DNA of 43,755 nt, taken from the NCBI RefSeq assembly GCF_003172955.1, contig NZ_QGKR01000277.1, positions 1 through 43,755 of the forward strand, given 5' to 3'. Every line of letters begins with the position of its first letter. Positions within the stretch are counted from its first letter, which is position 1. This DNA is from Micromonospora acroterricola. GTDB taxonomy: Bacteria; Actinomycetota; Actinomycetes; Mycobacteriales; Micromonosporaceae. The notes under the pieces were generated by a model, which saw only the letters and a list, made by a program, of their open reading frames with translations, was not told where the DNA came from and did not search any database. Shown here piece after piece: positions 34,953 to 43,755 of this stretch. Made by a program: the position numbers and the translations under genes.

Positions 34953-35306
34953 CTAGAGGGGCAGATATGCCGAGAGGTCCGCGCGGACCCCGCTCACCTG
35001 GACGCGACCGTCGGTGACCGCGTCGGCCCAGCCGATTCGCCCGGTGGCCAGCGCGAGCCACGTGTCCGGCGACATCTCCACCACGTTTGGCGGGGTTCCC
35101 CTGGTGTGTCGGGGACCGGGAACGCACTGGATCGCACCGTATGGTGGGACGCGCACCTCCACCGATCGGCCGGGGGCGCGCTCCGCGAGGACGGCCAACA
35201 ACGACCGGACCGCCTCCCGGAGTACCGGCCTTTCGGGCGTACGCCCCTCGTCGAGCGCCGACAAAGCCGCCGCAACGGCGGCGGACTTACTGTACGGAGA
35301 GGACAC
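34953..35306 (-). CDS. Sterol-carrier (SCP2-like) family protein
   Basis: 117 residues from GTG at 35306 ([21 protein letters not shown]). The start is set by TATCGT six bases upstream (leaderless). The body [22 protein letters not shown], then [20 protein letters not shown] and [16 protein letters not shown] is the actinobacterial SCP-like domain often found beside purF. It may bind a hydrophobic ligand; no function is known. Confidence 0.88.
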   Translation of the reverse strand: MSSPYSKSAAVAAALSALDEGRTPERPVLREAVRSLLAVLAERAPGRSVEVRVPPYGAIQCVPGPRHTRGTPPNVVEMSPDTWLALATGRIGWADAVTDGRVQVSGVRADLSAYLPL

Positions 35307-35312
35307 GACGGG

Positions 35313-35318
35313 ACGATA
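35313..35318 (-). promoter_or_regulatory. -10 box, leaderless start of SCP-like gene
   Basis: TATCGT on the minus strand, six bases before GTG 35306. Confidence 0.55.
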
Positions 35319-35467
35319 CGGCCCGCAGGCAGAGCACCCGACGCTGGCCCTGGGTCGCGCCGATCCAGTCAGACAAGGCATAGTTGCCGACGGCGTATTC
35401 GAACCGTGATGATCCCGGGCCCGGCGCCCCGCCGGTCAAAGGGAAGTCAGTCCGGAAGGCGGTGGAC

Positions 35468-37435
35468 GTGTCAACACACCGACGTGCCTGGCAGCAGCGG
35501 GCCGGTGTGGTCGTAGCGCTGGTTGCCGGCGCTCTGCTCGCCGTCCCCGCCACACCAGCCCTGGCCGCGAGCGTCGACGTGTCGCCCGGCTCGGTCAGCG
35601 TGAACGCCGGCAGCGACGCCACGATCACTGTGCGGGTCACTCCTGAGGACAACGACGACGAGGCGAAGATCAGCCTTTCCGGGCTGCCGTCGGGCGTCAG
35701 CTGCGCCAGCGGGTGCGGCGACGTCAATTTCCCCGGCCTGTCGAAAGAGGCCAGGTCGGTGCTTGTCCGCATCGCGGCCAACGACAACGCGGGCGACGCG
35801 ACCGCCACCGTGACCGTCGCGGTCGAGGCCGAGTCCGGCCCGGCCACCAAGACCTTCTCGCTGACCGTCAAGGGCAAGGCCGCGCCACCGCCGCCGCAGA
35901 CGCAGACCGTGCGGTCGATCTCCGGCAAGGTGGTCGCGAAGGCCAACGGCAAGTCGGTGCCCAACGCCGTGGTCGCACTGCAGGACAGCACGGGCCGGCG
36001 CTACGACACCACCAGCGACGGCAGCGGCAACTTCCGCTTCACCGGCACCACCGAGAAGCCGATCGCGCCGGGCCGGATCGACCTGGGCGCCAGCTTCGAC
36101 AACGTGCTCGCCACCAAGAGCCTCAACGCCAGCGCCGGTCAGGCCATCACCGGGCAGCGGATCAGCCTGGAGATCAAGGTCGAGGTGACGCCCAGCCCCA
36201 CCCCGTCCGCAAGCGCCGAGGCCGTCCCCACCGAGGAGGCGACCGAGGAGGGCACCGAAGAGGAGCCGACCGAGGAGGCCAGCGCGGGCGCCCCGGCGAA
36301 CGCCTCCAACGAGGACGAGGGTGGCGGCTTCAGCTCGTACCTGATCATCCTGCTCGGCGGCCTGCTGGTTGCCGCGGGTGTCGGCACGATCGTGCTGCTG
36401 TGGATGAGGCGCAAGGAGAACGGCGACGAGGATGACGACCCGGCGGGTGCGGCCGGCGCGGTGCCGGCGGCACGTGGCGGGTTCCGCGGGGCCGACGACC
36501 AGACCCGGGTGGTCAACCGACCCCTCGGCGCACCCGATCCGACGATGGTCGGTGGCGCTGCGCTGAGCGAGGCGCCGACGATGATGCACCGCCCGGTGGT
36601 CGACGACGTCCCACCGGACCCGTACGCTGCGCCGGCGCAGCCGTACGGCGCTGCCGGCCAGCAGAGCTGGGGCGGCACCGGCTACGGCGACGAGCCGGCG
36701 CCCGGTGGCTACGGCGCCGGCGGGTACGGCAACGCCCCCGCGTCGGGTGGCGGCTACGGCACGGCGGCGACCCCCGAGGGTGGCTACGGTGCCGGCGCGG
36801 CCGGTGACGGCTACGGCGCCGCGCCCGGTTCCGGTGCGGGCTACGGTGGCGCACCGTCCTCCGGCGGTGGCTACGGCAGCCGCGACTACACGGCCCCGGC
36901 GGGTGCCGCCGGCTACCCGCCGGCTCCCGCTGGCGGCGCTGGCTACGGCGAGCGCTTCGACGAGCCGACCGGCCGGTACACCGGCGACAGCACGCAGTAC
37001 CCGGCTCCGGCCGACCCGTACGCCACCGGCGTCTACCAGCCGGAGCAGGGCCAGGGCTACGGCCAGCCCGACGCCGCCCCGTACGGCGGCCGGGCTGCGG
37101 AGCCGACCGGCGGCTACGGCCAGCAGGCGGGTGGCTACGAGCAGGGCGGCTACGGCCAGCAGGCCGGCGGTTACGAGCAGGGTGGCTACGGGCAGGAGCC
37201 TCCGCCGCAACGCGGCGGCTACGACGAGCGCGGCTACGAGCAGGGCGGCTACGGCCAGCAGGCCGGCGGTTACGAGCAGGGCGGCTACGGCCAGGAGCCT
37301 CCGCCGCAACGCGGCGGCTACGACGACCGCGGCTACGAGCAGGGCGGCTACGGCCAGCAGACCGGCCGGGCCCGGCCGGACGGCCCGCCGCCGACCGAGC
37401 GGGGCGGCCGGCGCCTCGACTGGCTGGACGATTGA
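35468..37435 (+). CDS. Membrane-anchored surface protein with Gly/Tyr-rich cytoplasmic repeat tail
   Basis: 655 residues from GTG 35468 (GGAAGG eight bases upstream; GTG 35462 also possible). Signal peptide ends TPALA|AS (about 33). An Ig-like segment (34-135, with a CASGCG disulfide candidate) is followed by a carboxypeptidase-regulatory-like domain (about 155-235, VPNAVVALQDSTGRRYDT and GNFRFTGT). After a Glu/Thr stalk (TEEATEEGTEEEPTEEA) comes one membrane helix, SYLIILLGGLLVAAGVGTIV, then RRKENGDEDDD. The last 320 residues are cytoplasmic, made of GGYGQQAGGYEQ-type repeats, Pro and acidic residues, and end RGGRRLDWLDD. The tail should be disordered. Function unknown; a sensor or scaffold with a condensate-forming tail is speculation. 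Confidence 0.85.
   Translation: MSTHRRAWQQRAGVVVALVAGALLAVPATPALAASVDVSPGSVSVNAGSDATITVRVTPEDNDDEAKISLSGLPSGVSCASGCGDVNFPGLSKEARSVLVRIAANDNAGDATATVTVAVEAESGPATKTFSLTVKGKAAPPPPQTQTVRSISGKVVAKANGKSVPNAVVALQDSTGRRYDTTSDGSGNFRFTGTTEKPIAPGRIDLGASFDNVLATKSLNASAGQAITGQRISLEIKVEVTPSPTPSASAEAVPTEEATEEGTEEEPTEEASAGAPANASNEDEGGGFSSYLIILLGGLLVAAGVGTIVLLWMRRKENGDEDDDPAGAAGAVPAARGGFRGADDQTRVVNRPLGAPDPTMVGGAALSEAPTMMHRPVVDDVPPDPYAAPAQPYGAAGQQSWGGTGYGDEPAPGGYGAGGYGNAPASGGGYGTAATPEGGYGAGAAGDGYGAAPGSGAGYGGAPSSGGGYGSRDYTAPAGAAGYPPAPAGGAGYGERFDEPTGRYTGDSTQYPAPADPYATGVYQPEQGQGYGQPDAAPYGGRAAEPTGGYGQQAGGYEQGGYGQQAGGYEQGGYGQEPPPQRGGYDERGYEQGGYGQQAGGYEQGGYGQEPPPQRGGYDDRGYEQGGYGQQTGRARPDGPPPTERGGRRLDWLDD
37145..37342. 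repeat. Two tandem 99-bp direct repeats
   Basis: Copies 37145-37243 and 37244-37342 encode GGYGQQAGGYEQGGYGQEPP and onwards to RGYEQ, differing at only a few bases; a third partial copy follows. Confidence 0.9.
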
Positions 37436-37454
37436 CCAGAACGCCACAGCACGG

Positions 37455-37489
37455 AAACGGCCGCCCAGAGAGATCCGGGCGGCCGTTTT
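37455..37489. terminator. Bidirectional terminator between surface-protein gene and comB-like gene
   Basis: 12-bp stem (37455-37466 with 37477-37488), 10-base loop, TTTTC on plus and TTTCC on minus. The genes converge here. Confidence 0.85.
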
Positions 37490-37606
37490 CTGTGCCGAGA
37501 TCCACTCGTGGTCCAGGAAATCGGTCATGGACATTCCGATCTCGACGACGTCGAGTCGATCAGACCCTGGGGCCGGCGGCGGCGGGCAGGAGGCGTCCAG
37601 CCGTGG

Positions 37607-38398
37607 TCAGGCGGCGGAGAACACGCCGTTGCGGAGCACCGGAACGACGTCCGACACGCCGACCTGGACGGCGACCTCGACGTCCTCGGCGAAGCCACTC
37701 TCGGCCAACTCCCGGCCGGAGACGCTGCCGCGCACCGCGGCGGGAACGTCGGGCGTGCTGGCCAGCGCGGCGAGCGCCATGGCCGCTTCCACGGAGAGCC
37801 CGCCCGGCACGCCGGAGAGGGCGTCGAGCACGCTCGCGGCGCCGAGTTGGTCCTCCACCGACGGGCGCAGCGACCCGTCCGGCCACCGCTCCCCCGAGGC
37901 GATCACGCCGACCGGGGCATCCGTCGTGCCGTACCCCTGGCGGCGCAGCCAACGCCCGACGGCGCGGGCGTTGCGCAGGCACGCCGCGACCACCGGTAGC
38001 CCGGTGGCGCTGGCGGCGGCGCTGATCGCCGAGCCGTTGGGCGAGGGCAGCACCAGGTCGGCGACCACCGGCGCGGTGCTCAGCGCGGCGGGCGACAGCG
38101 ACCACGGATGCTCCGCCGTCGTCCGCCGGCGGCCCACCGCGGCCACCGCGCCGACCCGCAACGCGTACTCGGCGGCCTGCTCACCCCAGGGGAACGGGTG
38201 CACCCGCATGCCGCGGCCGACCGCCACCTCCACGGAGGTGGTGAACGAGAGCACGTCCACCACCACCAGCACCGAGCACACCCGACCGAGTTCGGACGCC
38301 CCGGTCAGCCCCCAGTCGAACCGCGCACCGGTGCCGGGCTGACCGTAGACGGCCGCGGTCAACGCCTCAGCGCTCGTCAGGCGACGGCTCTGCGACAC
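37607..38398 (-). CDS. 2-phosphosulfolactate phosphatase-like protein (ComB family)
   Basis: About 263 residues if GTG at 38398 is used; it overlaps the purL end by 32 bases. A TTG at about 38362 after TGAGG would shorten it by 12 residues. ComB motifs: [43 protein letters not shown] and [21 protein letters not shown]. The archaeal enzyme dephosphorylates phosphosulfolactate for coenzyme M; actinomycetes do not make coenzyme M, so another phosphate ester is more likely. Its translation is coupled to purL. Confidence 0.85.
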   Translation of the reverse strand: MSQSRRLTSAEALTAAVYGQPGTGARFDWGLTGASELGRVCSVLVVVDVLSFTTSVEVAVGRGMRVHPFPWGEQAAEYALRVGAVAAVGRRRTTAEHPWSLSPAALSTAPVVADLVLPSPNGSAISAAASATGLPVVAACLRNARAVGRWLRRQGYGTTDAPVGVIASGERWPDGSLRPSVEDQLGAASVLDALSGVPGGLSVEAAMALAALASTPDVPAAVRGSVSGRELAESGFAEDVEVAVQVGVSDVVPVLRNGVFSAA

Positions 38399-41117
38399 CG
38401 GAGCCAGACTCTGACGACCCGCCGGGCCCTGCCGGCCCGGCGGTGGTCGGCTGCTCCGACTCGCCGTGCTCGACCGGCGCCTCGGCGGCCCCCGCCTGCG
38501 AGACCGGACCGGCCGGCGCGATCGGCTCGACGGCCCCGGTCTGCGGGACCGGACCGGCCGATGCGATCGGCTCGACGGCCACCGCCGCCGGGTCCACCGG
38601 CTCGGCCTGCGCGACCGGCAGCGGCACGGCCTCGACCGCACCCGCGACGCCAGCCGCCGGGGCGGGCACCTCGACGGCGGCCGCGCCGCCGAAGAGACGC
38701 GGCAGCGTCGCGGTGTGCGCGGCCCGCAGCTCGTCCAGGCCGATGCGGAACTGGCCGTGCACCTCGAGCGCGCCGCCAGCCGGGTCGGTGACGCCGATCA
38801 GCTCGAACGGCACCCCGCGCTCGGCGCAGAGGGCCGCGAACGCCTTGTCGTGGCCACGCGGCACCGACACCAGCGCCCGCGTTGCGGACTCGCTGAACAG
38901 GTAGACGAACGGCATCGAGCCGTCGGCGAAGTGCTCCGGCACCGCGATCCGGGCGCCGACCCCGCGACGGAGGCAGGACTCGACCAGGCTCTGGGCGAGG
39001 CCACCGTCGGAGAGGTCGTGCGCCGAGGCGAGGTGACCGACCCGGGCGGCCTCGGCCAGCAGGTCGGCCAGCGCCTTCTCCCGGGCGAGGTCGACCTGCG
39101 GCGGGATGCCGCCGAGGTGCTCGTGCGTCACCCAGGCCCACTCCGAGCCGGACAGTTCGACGTTCGTCTCGCCGAGCAGGTAGAGCTGGTCGTGGTCGCC
39201 ACCGGGCCGCGGGACGAAGCCCATCGGCACCCGGTCGGCGACGTTGTCCAGCACGCCCAGCACGCCGACCACCGGGGTCGGGTGGATGGCCGCCGCGCCG
39301 GTCTGGTTGTAGAAGCTGACGTTGCCGCCGGTCACCGGGATGCCCAGCTCGAGGCAGCCGTCCGCCAGGCCGCGCACGGCCTCCGCGAACTGCCACATCA
39401 CGCCCGGGTCCTCCGGGGAGCCGAAGTTGAGGCAGTTGGTCACGGCGATCGGCTTCGCGCCGGTCACCGCCACGTTCCGGTACGCCTCGGCCAGCGCCAG
39501 CTTGGTGCCGTTGTACGGGTCGAGCCGGGTGTACCGGCCATTGCCGTCCACGGACAGCGCCACGCCGAGCCCGGTCCGCTCGTCGATCCGGATCACGCCG
39601 CCGTCCTCCGGCTGGGCGAGCACGGTGTTGCCCAGCACGTAACGGTCGTACTGCTCGGTGACCCAGGTCTTGTCGGCCAGGTTGGGCGACGCGATCATGC
39701 GGAGCACGGTCTCCCGCAGCGCCTCCGGGTCGGCCGGGCGGGGCAGCGTCTCGGCGCGGTCGGCCTGGAGCAGGATCAGGTCGGCCGGCTCACGCATCGG
39801 CCGCGCGTAGACCGGGCCGTCGTCGACGAGCGAACCCGGCGGCACGTCGACCACCAGGTGGTCCTGCCAGGTGATCAGCAGTCGGCCGGGGCTGCCGTCC
39901 GGCTCCGGTGCGGTGACCTCGCCGATCGCGGTGGCCAGCACGCCCCACTTCTCGGCGGTCTTGAGCACCGCGTCGAGCTTGTCCGGCTCGACGACCAGCA
40001 GCATGCGCTCCTGGGACTCGCTGGCCAGGATCTCGTGCGGGTCCATCGACGGCTCGCGCAGCGGCACCCGCTCCAGCCAGACCCGCATGCCGGTGCCGGC
40101 TGCGGCGGCGGTCTCGGTGAGCGCGCAGGTCAGCCCGGCGCCGCCGAGGTCCTGGATGCCGACCACCAGCTGGCCGTCGTACAGCTCCAGGCAGGCCTCG
40201 ATGAGCAACTTCTCGGTGAACGGGTCGCCGACCTGCACGGCCGGGCGACGCTGCTCGCTGCCCTCGTCGAAGGTGGCGCTGGCGAGCACCGAGACACCAC
40301 CGATGCCGTCCCGGCCGGTCTTGGCGCCCATCAGGACGACCACGTTGCCGGGGCCGGCGGCGGCCTTGTTCTGCAGACGGTCGACCGGCAGCACGCCCAG
40401 GCAGAGCGCGTTGAGCAGCGGGTTGCCCTGGTAGGAGGGGTCGAAGACCAGCTCCCCACCGATGTTGGGCAGGCCGAGGCAGTTGCCGTAGCCGCCCACG
40501 CCGGCGACCACGCCGGTGAGCACGCGGGCGGTGTCCGGGTGGTCCGCGGCACCGAAGCGCAGCGGGTCCATCACCGCGATCGGGCGGGCACCCATGGCGA
40601 GGATGTCCCGGACGATGCCGCCGACGCCGGTCGCCGCGCCCTGGTACGGCTCGACGAAGCTCGGGTGGTTGTGCGACTCGACCTTGAAGGTCACCGCGAG
40701 CTCGTCGGAGACCCGCACCACACCGGCGTTCTCGCCGATGCCGGCGAGCAGCCGGTCGCTGTGCGGGGCCTTCTCACCGAACTGGCGCAGGTGCACCTTG
40801 CTCGACTTGTAGGAGCAGTGCTCGCTCCACATGATCGAGTACATCGCGAGCTCGGACTGGGTGGGCCGGCGGCCGAGGATCTGCCGGATCCGGTCGTACT
40901 CGTCGTCGCGGAGCCCCAGCTCGGTGTACGGCTGGAGCTCTCCCGGGGTGCCACCGGCGCGCGGCACGGTGTCCACGCCCTCGGTCCAGTCGACCGTGGC
41001 CGGCTGGACGGGAGCGGTCGCCGGGGTGGCCGGCTCCGCCGGGCGCGGCTCGGTCGGCTGCGCCGGGGCGGAGTACGCCTCCGGTGTGTCCCGTACCGGG
41101 TCCGGATGGGTGGTCAT
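38367..41117 (-). CDS. purL: Phosphoribosylformylglycinamidine synthase subunit II, with extended tails
   Basis: 916 residues; typical actinobacterial PurL is about 740-760. The core (about 59-811) is complete: [70 protein letters not shown] and [15 protein letters not shown]. It converts FGAR to FGAM with ammonia from PurQ and structural help from PurS. The N-terminus adds about 50 Pro/Thr/Ala residues; the C-terminus adds about 105 Pro/Ala/Glu-rich residues with a 15-residue repeat ([30 protein letters not shown]). The tails are probably disordered. It starts 67 bases after purQ; GAGGAGAGG precedes the ATG. Confidence 0.96.
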   Translation of the reverse strand: MTTHPDPVRDTPEAYSAPAQPTEPRPAEPATPATAPVQPATVDWTEGVDTVPRAGGTPGELQPYTELGLRDDEYDRIRQILGRRPTQSELAMYSIMWSEHCSYKSSKVHLRQFGEKAPHSDRLLAGIGENAGVVRVSDELAVTFKVESHNHPSFVEPYQGAATGVGGIVRDILAMGARPIAVMDPLRFGAADHPDTARVLTGVVAGVGGYGNCLGLPNIGGELVFDPSYQGNPLLNALCLGVLPVDRLQNKAAAGPGNVVVLMGAKTGRDGIGGVSVLASATFDEGSEQRRPAVQVGDPFTEKLLIEACLELYDGQLVVGIQDLGGAGLTCALTETAAAAGTGMRVWLERVPLREPSMDPHEILASESQERMLLVVEPDKLDAVLKTAEKWGVLATAIGEVTAPEPDGSPGRLLITWQDHLVVDVPPGSLVDDGPVYARPMREPADLILLQADRAETLPRPADPEALRETVLRMIASPNLADKTWVTEQYDRYVLGNTVLAQPEDGGVIRIDERTGLGVALSVDGNGRYTRLDPYNGTKLALAEAYRNVAVTGAKPIAVTNCLNFGSPEDPGVMWQFAEAVRGLADGCLELGIPVTGGNVSFYNQTGAAAIHPTPVVGVLGVLDNVADRVPMGFVPRPGGDHDQLYLLGETNVELSGSEWAWVTHEHLGGIPPQVDLAREKALADLLAEAARVGHLASAHDLSDGGLAQSLVESCLRRGVGARIAVPEHFADGSMPFVYLFSESATRALVSVPRGHDKAFAALCAERGVPFELIGVTDPAGGALEVHGQFRIGLDELRAAHTATLPRLFGGAAAVEVPAPAAGVAGAVEAVPLPVAQAEPVDPAAVAVEPIASAGPVPQTGAVEPIAPAGPVSQAGAAEAPVEHGESEQPTTAGPAGPGGSSESGSGVAEPSPDER

Positions 41118-41184
41118 GACCTCTCCTCGCTGCGCTCGTGCCCGCCCGAACGGCGGTTGAGCTGACCGATGATCGTGCCGCCGG

Positions 41185-41868
41185 TCATGCCGGCGCCCCC
41201 ACCAGGTGCTTGAGGACCGACGTGAAGAAGCCGAGGCCGTCCAGCGAGGGACCGGTGAGCGCCTCCACCGCGTGCTCGGGGTGCGGCATGATGCCCACCA
41301 CGTTGCCGGCGGGGTTGGTGATCGCGGCGATGTCGCGCTGCGACCCGTTCGGGTTGCCGCCGACGTAGCGGGCGACCACTCGACCCTCGGCTTCGAGCTG
41401 GTCCAGCGTCGCGGTGTCGGCGACGTAGCAGCCCTCGCCGTTCTTCACCGGGATGAGCACCTCCTGGCCGGGCTGGAACGCGTTGGTCCACGCGGTGCCG
41501 GCCGACTCGATGCGCAGGATCTGGTCCCGGTTGCGGAAGTGCAGGTGCTGATTGCGGGTGAGCGCGCCAGGCAGCAGGTGCGCCTCGCAGAGGATCTGGA
41601 AGCCGTTGCAGATGCCGAGCACCGGCAGACCGCCCTGGGCGGCGTCCACGATCGTCTCCATCACCGGTGCGAACCGGGCGATGGCGCCGCAGCGCAGGTA
41701 GTCACCGTAGGAGAAGCCGCCGGGCAGGACGACCGCGTCCACCCCGTGCAGCGCCGGGTCACCGTGCCAGAGCCGGACCGGCTCCGCGCCGGCGATCCGG
41801 ACGGCTCGGGCCGCGTCCCCGTCGTCGAGCGAGCCGGGGAAGGTGACCACACCGACCCGGGCGGTCAC
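41185..41868 (-). CDS. purQ: Phosphoribosylformylglycinamidine synthase subunit I (glutaminase)
   Basis: 227 residues from GTG that overlaps the purS stop (GTGA). Class I glutamine amidotransferase: nucleophile Cys87 in GICNGFQ, His196/Glu198 in PHPEHAVE, and [14 protein letters not shown]. It supplies ammonia to PurL. Confidence 0.97.
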   Translation of the reverse strand: MTARVGVVTFPGSLDDGDAARAVRIAGAEPVRLWHGDPALHGVDAVVLPGGFSYGDYLRCGAIARFAPVMETIVDAAQGGLPVLGICNGFQILCEAHLLPGALTRNQHLHFRNRDQILRIESAGTAWTNAFQPGQEVLIPVKNGEGCYVADTATLDQLEAEGRVVARYVGGNPNGSQRDIAAITNPAGNVVGIMPHPEHAVEALTGPSLDGLGFFTSVLKHLVGAPA

Positions 41869-42128
41869 GAGCGGGCGTCCGCGGTCTCGTCGGCCTCGAC
41901 CAGGCGGACGGTGAAGTCCTCGATGACCGGGTTGGCGAGCAGCTTGTCGGCGATCTCCCGGGCCCGGGCAAGGTCCGGTTCACCGGTGAACTCGATCTCG
42001 ATCCGCCTGCCGATCCGAACCGAGGCGACGTCGCTGACGCCGAGCCGGGGCAGCGCGTTTGCGACGGCCTGGCCCTGCGGATCGAGGATCTCGGGCTTGA
42101 GCATGACGTCGACGACGACGCGAGGCAC
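41865..42128 (-). CDS. purS: Phosphoribosylformylglycinamidine synthase subunit PurS
   Basis: 87 residues from GTG 42128 (AGGAG eight bases upstream), the normal length for PurS; the open frame is longer but the extra 30 residues have no ribosome site. [19 protein letters not shown] and [12 protein letters not shown] are family signatures. It is the first gene of purS-purQ-purL and bridges the other two subunits. No convincing promoter was found upstream. Confidence 0.96.
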   Translation of the reverse strand: MPRVVVDVMLKPEILDPQGQAVANALPRLGVSDVASVRIGRRIEIEFTGEPDLARAREIADKLLANPVIEDFTVRLVEADETADARS

Positions 42129-42356
42129 TGGGCACTCCTGACTGTGTACGCAGTTGGGTGCCGACCCACAACGGGCGAGCGGAGCCAGCCTACCTGGCAG
42201 ATTCCGTCGCGGGCGCACCGGCCGGTTGCAGTTCAGGCAGTGATCAACACAACCGGCGGCCGGGACGGGTCGCCAGGCGGGACACGCGCTCCCACCAGGG
42301 CATATACAGCGCAGACGGTAGCCGAACCGTTACATTGGTAAACCTCGATCAAATTC

Positions 42357-42385
42357 TTGAAAACGGCCGCCGCGGGTCCTACTGT
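42357..42385 (+). promoter_or_regulatory. Promoter of the secreted protease
   Basis: TTGAAA (42357-42362), 17-base spacer, TACTGT (42380-42385): near consensus, with a leader of about 90 bases. The rest of the 354-base gap 42129-42482 shows no gene; its A/T-rich part (42300-42360) lies just upstream of this promoter. Confidence 0.7.
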
Positions 42386-42482
42386 ACATCGACACCGTTC
42401 AATGTCAGTGCCAGCGGGGACCCCCGCTGGCGCCCTCCCGCACCCGGCGATCCCGGGTCCGCCCCGTCCAAGGAGTCCCCCG

Positions 42483-43166
42483 ATGCGCATCCGTCCCCTG
42501 CTCGCCCTGCTCGGCGTGGCGCTCGCCGGCGCCCTCGGCGCCGCCTCCGGCGCCTCCGCCGCCCCGGCCGGCCCGCAACCCATCATCGGTGGCGGCACCG
42601 TCTCGTCCGCCCCCTGGGCCGCCGCGGTGATGAGCAACGGCTCGTTCACCTGCTCGGGCAGCGTGATCGCCCCGCAGTGGGTGCTCACCGCCCGGCACTG
42701 CATCAGCGGCACCATGTCCGTTCGGGTCGGCAGCGTCTACCGCGCCTCGGGCGGGGTCACGCGTACCGTCAGCGCCACCTACACCCGTAACGACCTTGCC
42801 CTCATGCGGCTCTCCAGCACCGTCAGCACCTCGGCCGTGAGCCTGGCCAGCAGCAACCCGCCGATCAACTCGACCAACTCGATCTACGGCTGGGGCATGA
42901 CCTGCTACAGCGGCTGCTCCGCGTCCAGCCAGCTCAAGACCGCCACCGTCCGGGTCACCAGCAACAGCGCCACCGACGCGTACGGCGGCCAGGCGATCCG
43001 CAGCACCAGGATCAACGGCAACGCGTGGCGGGGCGACTCGGGCGGCCCGCAGTTCTACAACGGCCAGCAGGTCGGGGTGGCCTCCACGGCCGACGGCTCC
43101 AGCATCCAGAACTACGGCAGTGTCGCGTACAACCGGGCCTGGATCACCTCGGTGGCCGGTGTCTGA
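42483..43166 (+). CDS. Secreted trypsin-like serine protease (S1 family)
   Basis: 227 residues, AAGGAG upstream of ATG. Signal peptide about 1-26, a propeptide of only seven or so residues, then the mature start IIGGGTV (34-40) in place of the common IVGG. Catalytic triad: His72 in TARHC, Asp104 in NDLALM, Ser186 in GDSGGP. Two disulfides are likely (Cys57-Cys73, Cys141-Cys145). The short pro-region resembles streptogrisin-poor, trypsin-like actinomycete proteases. A terminator follows. Confidence 0.95.
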   Translation: MRIRPLLALLGVALAGALGAASGASAAPAGPQPIIGGGTVSSAPWAAAVMSNGSFTCSGSVIAPQWVLTARHCISGTMSVRVGSVYRASGGVTRTVSATYTRNDLALMRLSSTVSTSAVSLASSNPPINSTNSIYGWGMTCYSGCSASSQLKTATVRVTSNSATDAYGGQAIRSTRINGNAWRGDSGGPQFYNGQQVGVASTADGSSIQNYGSVAYNRAWITSVAGV

Positions 43167-43181
43167 CGGTTAGCGCCCTGC

Positions 43182-43230
43182 GCGGCGCGGATGGCCGGCG
43201 GAGTGCCGGCCGTCCGCGCCGCGTCGTTTT
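43182..43230 (+). terminator. Terminator of the protease gene
   Basis: 18-bp stem (43182-43199 with 43205-43222; one G-U), 5-base loop, then GTCGTTTT. Confidence 0.85.
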
Positions 43231-43295
43231 GCAGCATCCGATCAGGTGAACAATGCACACGATCGGGTCGCGCCGCTCCTGACAGCATCGGAGTC

Positions 43296-43754
43296 GTGCT
43301 GGTCGTGACGACGGAGCAACTGCCCGGCTACGAGATCCGCCAGATTCTCGGTGAGGTGGTGTCATCGATGGCCAGGACGCGCAACCCGTACCGCGAGGGG
43401 GTCAAGAACCTGCGCGGTGGCGCGTACGACCCGATGGCCCCGGACAACCTGACCCGCTGGCGCACCGACTCGGTGGCCCGACTGGGCGAGGAGGCCCTGC
43501 GGCTCGGCGCGAACGCGGTGATCGGCATGCGGTTCGACAGCCGGGACTGCGGCGAGATGTGGATGGAGATCTGCGCGTACGGCACGGCGGTGATCGTCGT
43601 ACCCAAGGTGCCCGACGTCATGCCGAGCGACCAGCCGGCGGTCGCCGCGGAGACCGCGCACGACGCGGGCTTCACGGGGTCGCCCGGCGGCATCGCCGAA
43701 CCGGCGAGCGCCCCCAACCTCCGCACCGCCGCCGAAACCCCGACCGGCGAATAA
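43296..43754 (+). CDS. YbjQ/UPF0145 family heavy-metal-binding-like protein
   Basis: 152 residues from GTG 43296; GTG 43305 is an alternative with GGAG ten bases upstream. VVTTEQLPGYEIRQILGEV opens the YbjQ fold; RLGEEALRLGANAVIGMRFD, MEICAYGTAVIVVP complete the about 105-residue domain. The last 45 residues are a disordered Pro/Ala tail. YbjQ proteins form pentamers and are of unclear role. TAA ends one base before the contig edge. Confidence 0.9.
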   Translation: MLVVTTEQLPGYEIRQILGEVVSSMARTRNPYREGVKNLRGGAYDPMAPDNLTRWRTDSVARLGEEALRLGANAVIGMRFDSRDCGEMWMEICAYGTAVIVVPKVPDVMPSDQPAVAAETAHDAGFTGSPGGIAEPASAPNLRTAAETPTGE

Positions 43755-43755
43755 C

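Noticed and set aside
42129..42356. Purine riboswitch or purS promoter upstream of the pur operon
   Set aside because: No conserved purine-aptamer core and no hexamer pair with acceptable spacing was found on the minus strand.

Overview
The window is one high-GC actinobacterial contig. A BldC regulator, F420-type and DUF3073 proteins, a C50/C40-type crt cluster, many GTG starts and leaderless promoters, and the gene order bldC–vdh–DUF3073–purM–purF all fit a filamentous actinomycete. Micromonosporaceae (Micromonospora-like) is my best inference; no rRNA is present to prove it. Bases 1-60 are not genomic: they are an Illumina P7/Nextera adapter read-through, so the left end is a library fragment end. 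The right end stops one base after a stop codon.

Layout. (1) 61-8525, all minus strand: a sugar-uptake locus with a truncated secreted GH87-like beta-helix glucanase, a GH13 alpha-glucosidase, two ABC permeases, a sugar-binding lipoprotein and a LacI regulator. No ATPase gene is present. Together they would cut an alpha-glucan outside, import the oligosaccharides and hydrolyse them inside. (2) 8608-11263: a flavin disulfide-reductase-like enzyme, divergent from a serine hydrolase. (3) 11304-16496: carotenoid genes, crtB divergent from crtE-crtI-idi and a MerR/B12-domain (LitR/CarH-like) regulator; a 9-bp direct repeat lies in the shared promoter. (4) 16573-17925: a polysaccharide-deacetylase lipoprotein and a tRNA-Glu/Asp/Phe operon with its own promoter and terminator. 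(5) 18014-27217: mostly single-gene units, many with leaderless promoters. They include a pentapeptide-repeat (GQRPE) protein, a DUF2786 protein, an apparently circularly permuted LivK-type binding lipoprotein, a beta-oxidation pair, and a small four-repeat calcium-loop protein. (6) 27311-35306: the conserved block bldC, hypothetical, vdh, DUF3073, purM, purF and an SCP-like protein, with a two-gene radical-SAM RiPP cassette (cyclophane type, AmcA/AmcB-like) between DUF3073 and purM. (7) 35468-42128: a membrane-anchored protein with a Gly/Tyr-rich cytoplasmic tail, then the minus-strand operon purS-purQ-purL-comB-like; PurL has unusual low-complexity tails. (8) 42483-43754: a secreted trypsin-like protease and a YbjQ-family protein.

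Most notable: the RiPP precursor with repeated aromatic-x-Asn motifs and its SPASM radical SAM enzyme; the circularly permuted solute-binding protein; the B12 photoreceptor-like regulator in which the Trp of the W-x9-E-H motif is His; and the Gly/Tyr-rich intracellular repeat protein. No CRISPR array, insertion sequence, prophage or rRNA was seen.
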